Below are positions 1 to 4,841 of a stretch of 8,004 bases of DNA, one piece after another. A program made the translations under genes and the position numbers. The notes beneath the pieces were generated by a model that was not told where the DNA came from, did no database searches, and saw only the letters and a program-made list of their open reading frames with translations. Origin of the DNA: Chloroflexota bacterium (GTDB lineage Bacteria; Chloroflexota; Limnocylindria; Limnocylindrales; CSP1-4). Positions within the stretch are counted from its first letter, which is position 1. Each line of letters begins with the position of its first letter. The stretch is from positions 5,727 through 13,730 of the forward strand of contig PMIQ01000159.1 in the NCBI GenBank assembly GCA_003157175.1, written 5' to 3'.

Positions 1-2
1 CC

Positions 3-731
3 GCGGGCGGGTGCAACATCAGCTGCGCCTGCTCCACGCCCCCAACCCACCCGCCCGGCTGGACGCCGTGGCCGGTCGACGCCGGTCAGGCAGCTGACAC
101 CGCTTCGAGACTCACGGGCGCGGACATGCAGCACGGCTGGTCCTACGAGGTAACGGTTTCGGGCAAGCCCGCCTACGAGACGGAGGCGACCGCGGCGATC
201 GCGTTTGTGGACGCCTACTCCGGCGCGGTGCTGGAAGCGGTGATCGAGGACCAGATGCCCGATTCCGGCGCGACGGTCGTTTCTGCCGATGCCGCCCGCG
301 CTGCGGCAGAATCATTTCTCGCCGGCGGCAACATCAGTTCGGCCGGCTTGACTGAGGCAGCGCAGATTGTGGACCAGCCGCCGGTCGCCTTCTTCGACGT
401 GACTTGGACCGAGCCTGGGGCCTCGACGCCCGTCCTCGAAATCCTGGTCAATTCGTCGAGCGGAGTCGCCTTCGCTTACCGGGACGACCGAACCGGCTTC
501 GACCTGTCGATCCCGGTCATCGGTCACAGCGCGGCGATGAAACTGGCTGCGGCGTCGACCTACTCTGGGAATGCGACCCCGGATCCGGAGGATCAGCCGC
601 AGCCCGAAGCCATGGGCCTGGAAGCCAACTTCGCGGCGGGGAATTCGCACGACTGGGTATGGCACGTCCAATTCCCGAATGGCGGCCTCGCCGTCGACGC
701 CACGACAGGCGCGGTCTGGCCCGCCTACTGA
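3..731 (+). CDS. 3' part of a probable exported PepSY-like repeat protein
   Basis: The reading frame is open from the left edge to a TGA at 729-731, giving 242 visible residues; the true start lies outside the window. An internal ATG at 126 has no clear ribosome binding site, and the frame continues upstream of it, so I treat the gene as 5'-truncated. Three segments resemble PepSY-type units, with a Trp/Phe-containing strand, a short turn and a 'D/N-x-x-(S/T)-G-x-V' hairpin: VDAYSGAVLEA near residues 69-79, LVNSSSGVAFAY near 149-160, and LAVDATTGAVWPAY at the extreme C-terminus. Ala-rich helices such as ADAARAAAESFLAG lie between them. Near the visible N-terminus is a Cys cluster (GCNISCAC) followed by a Pro-rich stretch. 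PepSY domains are known in secreted or membrane-anchored proteins that inhibit proteases or act at the cell surface. The family match is by eye, and no function can be assigned. A terminator-like hairpin follows the stop directly, so this is the last gene of its unit. Confidence 0.7.
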   Translation, partial: AGGCNISCACSTPPTHPPGWTPWPVDAGQAADTASRLTGADMQHGWSYEVTVSGKPAYETEATAAIAFVDAYSGAVLEAVIEDQMPDSGATVVSADAARAAAESFLAGGNISSAGLTEAAQIVDQPPVAFFDVTWTEPGASTPVLEILVNSSSGVAFAYRDDRTGFDLSIPVIGHSAAMKLAAASTYSGNATPDPEDQPQPEAMGLEANFAAGNSHDWVWHVQFPNGGLAVDATTGAVWPAY

Positions 732-760
732 CGGCCTGAGGGCAAACAGTCCCTCGGCCG
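732..760. terminator. Hairpin between convergent genes, likely bidirectional terminator
   Basis: Arms CGGCC-T-GAGGG (732-742, one bulged T) and CCCTCGGCCG (751-760) form a 10-bp GC-rich stem around an 8-nt loop. The stem begins at the base after the stop codon at 729-731 and lies 37 bp beyond the stop of the opposing folK gene. There is no T-tract on either side, so it is not a classical intrinsic terminator. Its placement between two converging genes suggests it ends or protects both transcripts. Confidence 0.6.
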
Positions 761-797
761 ACCTCGTGGTCTGAGGCGGCGGCTGCGCGGGCCGAAG

Positions 798-1490
798 CTA
801 GGCCGGCTCCACCCACTCGCCCGCCGCGGAGTCCCACGGCGCGATCGGGCGGACGGCCGAGGTGCCCTCGATCGATTCCCGGCGGGCTCGAGCCTGTTCG
901 ACCGATTCGGTCCAGCCTGGCGGGACCAGGTCCGGGGCGAGGTCCGAGAGAGGCGCGAGGACGAAGAGGCGGCGGCCGGCATCCGGGTGGGGGACCTCCA
1001 GCAGGCGCGTGGCTTTGGCCGGATCGGGCGAGCGGCCGGCCTCCGGCCGCTCCACGAGCACCCGTTCATCGCCGAAGAGCAGCAGATCGAGGTCCAGTTC
1101 GCGCGGACCGTACCGGTACCGCTCCTGCCGCCCGAAGGCTCGTTCGATCGACTTCAGGGCCAGCAGCAGCGCTATCGGCCCGGTGGGCACGCGCCGAGCG
1201 GTCTCGGGCATGGCCGCGTCTCCCGAGCCGGCCACACCCGCCGTGCCGGCGGCCGAGCGCCCGCCGCCCGCCAGCGCGCCGCCCCGGCCGGCCGGAACGT
1301 CAAGCCCCACAACCGCGTTGTGGAAGTCGGGCTGATCGGTTACCTCGACCGGGGCCGTCAGATAGAGCCGCGAGACGCCGGCGAGCCGGGCACCCGGCAG
1401 AGCTGCCAGGGCGTGGACGGCGGCCGTGAGCGTCGCCCGCGCGTCGCCGACGTTGGCCCCGAGCCCGATGTACGCCCGAACCGCCGACAT
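798..1490 (-). CDS. folK: 2-amino-4-hydroxy-6-hydroxymethyldihydropteridine pyrophosphokinase (HPPK)
   Basis: HPPK transfers pyrophosphate from ATP to 6-hydroxymethyl-7,8-dihydropterin, the step before dihydropteroate synthase in cytoplasmic folate synthesis. The 230-residue protein shows the family motifs in order: AYIGLGANVGD (residues 6-16), the pterin-loop motif DQPDFHNAVV (52-61), the signature RYGPRELDLDLLLFG (126-140) whose Asp133 and Asp135 correspond to the metal-binding aspartates, and VPHPDAGRRLFVLAPLSDLAP (166-186). Family members are usually near 160 residues. The excess lies in a Gly/Ala-rich insertion at about 66-104, a shorter one at about 150-160, and a C-terminal tail after about 200. 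I chose the ATG at 1490 because GGGAG sits 6 nt upstream; a TTG seven codons earlier (1511) would place that GGGAG inside the gene. It stands alone on the minus strand, with no other folate gene visible beside it. Identity is secure; the role of the insertions is unknown. Confidence 0.95.
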   Translation of the reverse strand: MSAVRAYIGLGANVGDARATLTAAVHALAALPGARLAGVSRLYLTAPVEVTDQPDFHNAVVGLDVPAGRGGALAGGGRSAAGTAGVAGSGDAAMPETARRVPTGPIALLLALKSIERAFGRQERYRYGPRELDLDLLLFGDERVLVERPEAGRSPDPAKATRLLEVPHPDAGRRLFVLAPLSDLAPDLVPPGWTESVEQARARRESIEGTSAVRPIAPWDSAAGEWVEPA

Positions 1491-1496
1491 CGTCAA

Positions 1497-1501
1497 CTCC
1501 C
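1497..1501 (-). promoter_or_regulatory. Ribosome binding site of folK
   Basis: On the minus strand this reads GGGAG, with 6 nt (TTGACG) before the ATG at 1490-1488. It decides the start in favour of the ATG over the in-frame TTG at 1511, which lacks such a site. Confidence 0.7.
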
Positions 1502-1533
1502 GATCTGGCAACCCGAGTTTCGACCCGCGGCCA

Positions 1534-1561
1534 CCGCACGCCGGAGCGCCGCGGCTAGACT
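1534..1561 (+). promoter_or_regulatory. Probable promoter giving a leaderless transcript
   Basis: TAGACT at 1556-1561 fits the TANNNT -10 consensus and ends 6 nt before the GTG start at 1568. That is the spacing seen for leaderless mRNAs, where the first transcribed base is at or next to the start codon. No Shine-Dalgarno sequence precedes the GTG, which agrees. The -35 region is poor: about 16 nt upstream only CCGCAC (1534-1539) is available. The same TAGACT hexamer occurs in front of the nuo operon. Confidence 0.5.
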
Positions 1562-1567
1562 CCGCTC

Positions 1568-2728
1568 GTGCGCCCCGTGCATGTGCTCATTTTCCACGCC
1601 GCGGCCCCGGATGGGGCTGGGCCGCTGGTTCATGCGCTGGCGGAAGCGCGCCACTCCCTTGCGGAGCGGCAACGGGTCGCCTTTCTGGCGGCCGGCGCCG
1701 ACGAGGCCGAGATTGTGGCTGGGGCGCCCGACGGGCTCACGTTCGGCGAGCGCCTTGCGGCAGCGATGCGGGCACCGAGCGGCGGCGGCGCGACCGTCCC
1801 CGGCCGCCGAGCCGCGGGCGGCGCGATCGTCCTGGGTTCCGGCAGCATCCCCCTGGCGCGGCCGACCGACCTCCGTCGCTTCGTCGAGGTGGCCGCGGGG
1901 CCGGCCGGGCAAGCTCTGGCGAACAACCGCTACTCGGCCGACGTGGTGGCGGTCTCGAGGGCGGCGGATCTGGCCGAACTGCCGCCACTTCCCGCCGACA
2001 ACGCCCTTCCCCGCTGGCTCCAGGAACGGGCCGGGGTGGCCGTCGCGGACCTCCGGTCGCGCTGGCGGCTGGGCGTCGACATCGACACTCCGCTCGATCT
2101 GATCGTGCTCGGCTATCCAGCGGCGCGCCGGGCCGCGGGCGGCGATCGCCACGGAACGGAGCCACTCATTGGCGAGCGGCTAGCCGCACTCTCCGAAGTC
2201 CTCACGAATCGCCGCGCCGAGTTGCTGGTCGCCGGCCGAATCTCCTCGGCCACTCTCCGGTGGCTGGACGGTGGCGTGGCCTGCCGCGTCCGAGCCCTCG
2301 TCGAAGAGCGCGGGCTCCGCGCCGCGAGCCGCCTCGCCCAATCCGGCGCCACCACCGGCTCGCGACCGCCGCGCTCCGTCCTCGGCGAGCTGTTGGACCG
2401 CGACGGCCCCGAAACCCTGGCCGACGCCGTCGCCCGCCTGGCCGACGCCGCCCTCATCGACACGCGCGTCCTGCTGGCCCACCGCCACGGTGCCGACGAG
2501 TCGGCCGACGCGCCGGCGGCGGCGTCCTCTGGCCCCTGGCCGCCGGCCGAGGATCGCTTCGCGTCGGACCTGCTGCTGCCCTCGTCGATCGCCGATCCAT
2601 GGCTTCGGGCCCTCGCTCAATCGGCCGCCACGACTCCCGCCGACCACCCGATCCTGCTCGGCGGCCACACCCTGGTCAACGGCGGACTGCGCCTGCTCGC
2701 GCAGCGAGCTCGTGCGGGGGTCCGATGA
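1568..2728 (+). CDS. Unrecognised protein with CofC/MobA-like nucleotidyltransferase N-terminal half
   Basis: The 386-residue protein starts at GTG 1568, six nt after a -10-like TAGACT. I do not recognise a characterised ortholog. The N-terminal half looks like a GT-A-fold nucleotidyltransferase of the CofC/MobA type: a hydrophobic first strand (VHVLIF, 4-9), AIVLGSGSIPLA (86-97) where such enzymes have their central strand and metal-site region, NRYSADVVAV (120-129), LPADNALPRWL (141-151), and DIDTPLDL (171-178), close to the DxDTPxDL signature that ends the domain in this family. The usual N-terminal glycine-rich nucleotide loop (LAGGxSxRxG type) is not visible, so activity may be altered or lost. 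Residues about 190-386 form a second, Ala/Arg-rich part with conserved-looking LLAHRHGADES (302-312) and PILLGGHTLVNGGLRLL (361-377), whose family I do not know. The last four bases overlap the next gene (ATGA), so translation of the methyltransferase is probably coupled to it. No F420 or molybdopterin gene is nearby to suggest a substrate. Confidence 0.75.
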   Translation: MRPVHVLIFHAAAPDGAGPLVHALAEARHSLAERQRVAFLAAGADEAEIVAGAPDGLTFGERLAAAMRAPSGGGATVPGRRAAGGAIVLGSGSIPLARPTDLRRFVEVAAGPAGQALANNRYSADVVAVSRAADLAELPPLPADNALPRWLQERAGVAVADLRSRWRLGVDIDTPLDLIVLGYPAARRAAGGDRHGTEPLIGERLAALSEVLTNRRAELLVAGRISSATLRWLDGGVACRVRALVEERGLRAASRLAQSGATTGSRPPRSVLGELLDRDGPETLADAVARLADAALIDTRVLLAHRHGADESADAPAAASSGPWPPAEDRFASDLLLPSSIADPWLRALAQSAATTPADHPILLGGHTLVNGGLRLLAQRARAGVR

Positions 2729-3996
2729 CGCCCGAAGAGCGTCCTCCGTCGATCGGTCTCCCGTCGCCCGCCGACCCCCGGCCTCCGGCCGACCCTTCAC
2801 CCGAATCGTCGCCCGATCCTTCATCCGAGCTTCCGTCCGACCGCCTGTCGTCGACTCCGGCCGAGCGCGCCGCCGAACCCTTGGCCGACCGTTCGGCCCG
2901 TCTGTCCGCCCTCATCCGCGCCGATATCGAATCGACGCCCGAGCGCCGCATCACCTTCGCCCGTTTCATGGAACGCGCTCTCTACGAGCCCGAGCTCGGC
3001 TACTACCGTCAACCTGCCGACCGACCGACCGACGCCGGCGACTTCCTGACCGCGCCCGAAACACATCCGATCTTCGGCTGGACCATCGCCCGCCGGATCG
3101 AGCGGATGTGGACCGAGCTGGGCGAGCCGTGTCCGTTCGACCTGATCGAGTACGGCGCCGGGTCGGGCACGCTCGGGCTTTCGATCCTCGAAGGACTTCG
3201 CCGCCACGGCTCGACCGACCTGCTGGCGGCCATCCGTTACGAACCCGTCGAATCGAACCCGAACCGCCTGGCCGACCTCGAGGACAGGTTCGAAAAGGCC
3301 GGCCTTGCAGGACTCCTGGCGCCGGCCGGCTCGCCATCGGACGGTCCCGTGCCCGTCGCCGGCGTCATCCTTGCCAACGAGTTCCTCGACGCCCTGCCGG
3401 TCCACCGCTTCGTCGTCCGCGGCGGAAAGCTGCTCGAGCTCTTCGTCGGGTGGCGGGAGGGCTTCGTCCAAGTCGCGGCCGAGCCGTCTACGCCCGAGCT
3501 CGCGGGGCGCCTCGCCGGCGAGGCGATCGTGCCCGACCGGCTCGCCGAGGGCCAGGTCGGTGAGATCTGCCTCGGCCTCGCCCCGTGGCTCGACGACGTC
3601 GATCGCCGCCTGGCCCGCGGCTTCGTCGTGGCAATCGACTACGGCTACGAAGCCGCCGAACTCTACGGCCCTCGCCGCCTCGCCGGAACGCTGCTCGGCT
3701 ATCGCGCCCACCGCGTGCAGGAGGATCCGCTCGCCGAAGTCGGGCGCGCGGACCTGACCGCCCACGTGGACTTCACCGCTCTCCGGCTCCTCGGGGAGCG
3801 GCGCGGTCTCCGTTCCGTGGCCCTGACCACTCAATCCGAATTCCTCGTCGACGCCGGACTGGAGTCGGAGCTGCAGGCCCTGCAAGCCTCGACCACGACC
3901 ACGGTCGCCGATTACATGCGCGCCCGTTCCGGCATCGTGCGCATGCTCGACCCGCGTCACATGGGCCGGTTCAGGGTCCTGACCCTGGCCCGATAG
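2725..3996 (+). CDS. midA: MidA/NDUFAF7-family SAM-dependent methyltransferase (COG1565, formerly DUF185)
   Basis: The 423-residue protein belongs to the family of mitochondrial NDUFAF7, which symmetrically dimethylates an arginine of complex I subunit NDUFS2 (bacterial NuoD) and is needed for complex I assembly. Family hallmarks appear in order: ITFARFMERALYEPELGYY (76-94), DAGDFLTAPETHPIFG (103-118), the SAM-binding motif I EYGAGSGTLGLSIL (142-155), YEPVESNPNR (172-181), ANEFLDALPVHRFV (217-230) and, near the C-terminus, GIVRMLDPRHMGRFRVL. The first ~55 residues are a Pro/Ser/Asp-rich, probably disordered extension outside the catalytic domain. The ATG at 2725 is preceded by GGGGG four nt upstream and overlaps the stop of the previous gene as ATGA; the frame is open far upstream, but that part lies within the preceding gene. 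It is the last gene of its unit, with the nuo operon beginning 488 bp downstream. The family is certain. That NuoD is the substrate here is inferred from the mitochondrial enzyme and from gene proximity. Confidence 0.92.
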   Translation: MTPEERPPSIGLPSPADPRPPADPSPESSPDPSSELPSDRLSSTPAERAAEPLADRSARLSALIRADIESTPERRITFARFMERALYEPELGYYRQPADRPTDAGDFLTAPETHPIFGWTIARRIERMWTELGEPCPFDLIEYGAGSGTLGLSILEGLRRHGSTDLLAAIRYEPVESNPNRLADLEDRFEKAGLAGLLAPAGSPSDGPVPVAGVILANEFLDALPVHRFVVRGGKLLELFVGWREGFVQVAAEPSTPELAGRLAGEAIVPDRLAEGQVGEICLGLAPWLDDVDRRLARGFVVAIDYGYEAAELYGPRRLAGTLLGYRAHRVQEDPLAEVGRADLTAHVDFTALRLLGERRGLRSVALTTQSEFLVDAGLESELQALQASTTTTVADYMRARSGIVRMLDPRHMGRFRVLTLAR

Positions 3997-4023
3997 TCGC
4001 CCGCCGGTCCCGCGGTCGAGCGG

Positions 4024-4035
4024 CAGGCCGGCCTG
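4024..4035. repeat. Perfect 12-nt palindrome
   Basis: CAGGCCGGCCTG is its own reverse complement. It lies 28 nt after the methyltransferase stop codon. It could be part of the 3' end structure of that transcript or a protein-binding site; in DNA this GC-rich, a chance occurrence is also possible. Confidence 0.45.
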
Positions 4036-4055
4036 TGCGGCCCGATAGGCCACTT

Positions 4056-4084
4056 CCCGTATTGCCGGACTTCGGCGATACGGG
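4056..4084. terminator. Strong hairpin downstream of the methyltransferase gene
   Basis: CCCGTATTGCCG (4056-4067) and CGGCGATACGGG (4073-4084) form a 12-bp stem with a single T/G wobble and a 5-nt loop (GACTT). It lies 60 nt after the methyltransferase stop codon. No T-run follows (CAACC), so it is either a terminator that works without a U-tract, an RNA 3'-end stabiliser, or a dyad operator upstream of the nuo operon. The terminator reading is preferred on position. Confidence 0.5.
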
Positions 4085-4119
4085 CAACCTACACGCCGGA
4101 GGAGGGGGGAACGCGACGG

Positions 4120-4148
4120 GGTCGTCGGATCATGGGAGTGATCGGACC
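4120..4148. repeat. Imperfect inverted repeat
   Basis: GATCA (4128-4132) and TGATC (4139-4143) pair around the 6-nt loop TGGGAG. An outer GGTC (4120-4123) and GACC (4145-4148) can pair across an asymmetric internal loop. It is much weaker than the hairpin at 4056-4084. The arms could instead be half-sites for a dimeric regulator. Confidence 0.3.
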
Positions 4149-4250
4149 CCTCGCCGCGCCGGCTCCGCTTATATCGAACATCCGTGTGCAGCCGCCAGTC
4201 GCTACCCCGCTGACGGCCTAGCCGGTGACGCGGGCGGCACGACTAGCCCC

Positions 4251-4272
4251 GAGCCGCCCGCGCCGGCTTTTC
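4251..4272 (+). terminator. Weak terminator-like stem followed by TTTT
   Basis: AGCCG (4252-4256) and CGGCT (4264-4268) form a 5-bp stem with a 7-nt loop (CCCGCGC), extendable by one G/U pair. It runs straight into TTTT at 4268-4271. The layout is that of a short intrinsic terminator on the plus strand, and it lies just before the nuo promoter. The stem is short for a confident call. Confidence 0.35.
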
Positions 4273-4339
4273 TGGGACGCCCAACCTGCCGCCGTCTCGA
4301 AGGCCGCCTGCCCGCACACCCCGACGGCGCCCGCTATTC

Positions 4340-4367
4340 CCGACACCCCCGGCCCTGCTGGTAGACT
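4340..4367 (+). promoter_or_regulatory. Probable promoter of the nuo operon
   Basis: CCGACA (4340-4345, four of six matches to TTGACA) and TAGACT (4362-4367, fitting TANNNT) are separated by 16 nt. Transcription would start near 4374, leaving a leader of about 110 nt before nuoA. The same TAGACT hexamer precedes the gene at 1568, which strengthens both calls. Confidence 0.5.
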
Positions 4368-4373
4368 CTCCGG

Positions 4374-4484
4374 TGGATCGCGAGGGAACGGGCATCGCAC
4401 CCGTCCCCACGTCCCTTGATCTAACGCTGATGCCCGGTTGCGCCGCGGAACGCTCCCCGCGGACGGCAGTACGGCTGGAGATAG
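4374..4484 (+). promoter_or_regulatory. Leader region of the nuo transcript with alternative stems
   Basis: Three pairings can be drawn. ACGGG (4388-4392) with CCCGT (4400-4404), extended by GGG/CCC past a bulged A, forms an early hairpin. CGGGCATC (4389-4396) with GATGCCCG (4429-4436) forms a perfect 8-bp alternative that excludes the first. CCGCGG (4443-4448) with CCGCGG (4457-4462) forms a third stem, ending 14 nt before the nuoA ribosome binding site GGAG (4477-4480). Mutually exclusive stems suggest a switching leader, but I match it to no known riboswitch class, and GC-rich RNA folds readily by chance. Confidence 0.35.
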
Positions 4485-4841
4485 ATGACCGGAATCTGGT
4501 ACGTGCTTGGCCTGGCTGCCGCGGGAGTCGGCTTCGTATTCCTCGTCATCGGCCTGGCCTGGGTCCTTTCGCATCGCAACCGCGGCGACGGCCACAAAGG
4601 TCTGCCGTATGAGAGCGGCATCGACACGGTCGGCGACACCTGGGGCAGGTTCGGCGTCTCGTTCTACATCTACGCCCTCCTCTTCGTCGCCTTCGACGTG
4701 GAGGTCGTGTTCCTCTTCCTGTGGGCAATCGTGTTCCGGAGTCTGCTGCTGGGCGGCCTGGTGAGCATGGGCACCTTCGTTCTCGTGCTCATGCTTGGAT
4801 TGGCCTACGCCTGGCGGAAGGGAGTCCTGACGTGGCGGTAG
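4485..4841 (+). CDS. nuoA: NADH-quinone oxidoreductase subunit A
   Basis: NuoA is a small membrane subunit of complex I, lying against NuoH at the base of the quinone chamber. The 118-residue protein has the family length and three predicted membrane helices at about 5-28, 58-82 and 88-109. The loop after helix 1 carries the conserved LPYESGI (40-46), and helix 2 holds the acidic pair in FDVEVVFLFLWA (70-81; Asp71 and Glu73). The C-terminus AYAWRKGVLTWR is also typical. The usual Pro in the FLFPWA motif is Leu here (FLFLWA). The ATG is preceded by GGAG four nt upstream. This is the first gene of the nuo operon, and its last ten bases overlap the probable start of nuoB. Identification is firm. 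Confidence 0.96.
   Translation: MTGIWYVLGLAAAGVGFVFLVIGLAWVLSHRNRGDGHKGLPYESGIDTVGDTWGRFGVSFYIYALLFVAFDVEVVFLFLWAIVFRSLLLGGLVSMGTFVLVLMLGLAYAWRKGVLTWR
4821..4824 (+). promoter_or_regulatory. Ribosome binding site of nuoB
   Basis: GGAG ends seven nt before the GTG at 4832 and lies inside the end of nuoA. It supports 4832 as the nuoB start over the later in-frame GTG at 4871, which is preceded by a less clear GGTCAGGG stretch. Confidence 0.55.

Larger units (their letters stand above)
3997..4484. other. Non-coding region between the methyltransferase gene and nuoA
   Basis: This 488-nt stretch has no convincing gene on either strand; the open frames crossing it have arginine/proline-rich translations typical of stop-poor GC-rich DNA. 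It contains a perfect 12-nt palindrome, a long hairpin, a weaker hairpin, a terminator-like stem followed by TTTT, and then a promoter and leader for the nuo operon. Its AT-richer patches (for example around 4168-4180 and 4331-4338) contrast with the flanking genes, as expected for regulatory DNA. Confidence 0.7.

Noticed and set aside
3..14. AGGC at the left edge as a lipoprotein lipobox
   Set aside because: A lipobox normally has Leu or a similar residue at -3 and a preceding hydrophobic helix. Only Ala-Gly-Gly-Cys is visible and the upstream sequence is cut off, so it cannot be judged.
1426..2724. Upstream continuation of the methyltransferase frame, open for 1.3 kb before the chosen ATG
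   Set aside because: The translation is Arg/Pro/Gly-rich without family motifs and lies over folK and the 1568 gene in another frame. The ATG at 2725 has a ribosome binding site and an ATGA junction. The openness is an effect of high G+C.
2821..4053. Long minus-strand open frame (410 codons) opposite the methyltransferase gene
   Set aside because: It mirrors the coding frame of a clearly identified gene, has low-complexity composition and no recognisable domain or ribosome binding site.
3997..4484. Possible tRNA or small RNA gene in the 488-nt gap
   Set aside because: I found no T-loop-like GGTTCGAATCC sequence, no cloverleaf arms and no match to a known small RNA. The hairpins are better explained as transcript ends and leader structure.
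4218..4595. Minus-strand open frame of 125 codons across the nuo leader and the start of nuoA
   Set aside because: No ribosome binding site or recognisable domain, and it overlaps a certain gene; most likely spurious.
4373..4612. GTG-started 79-codon frame right after the nuo promoter, a possible leaderless leader peptide
   Set aside because: The -10 spacing is suggestive, but the translation is Arg/Pro-rich and runs 128 nt into nuoA in another frame, with no sign of a conserved peptide. Kept only as part of the promoter observation.
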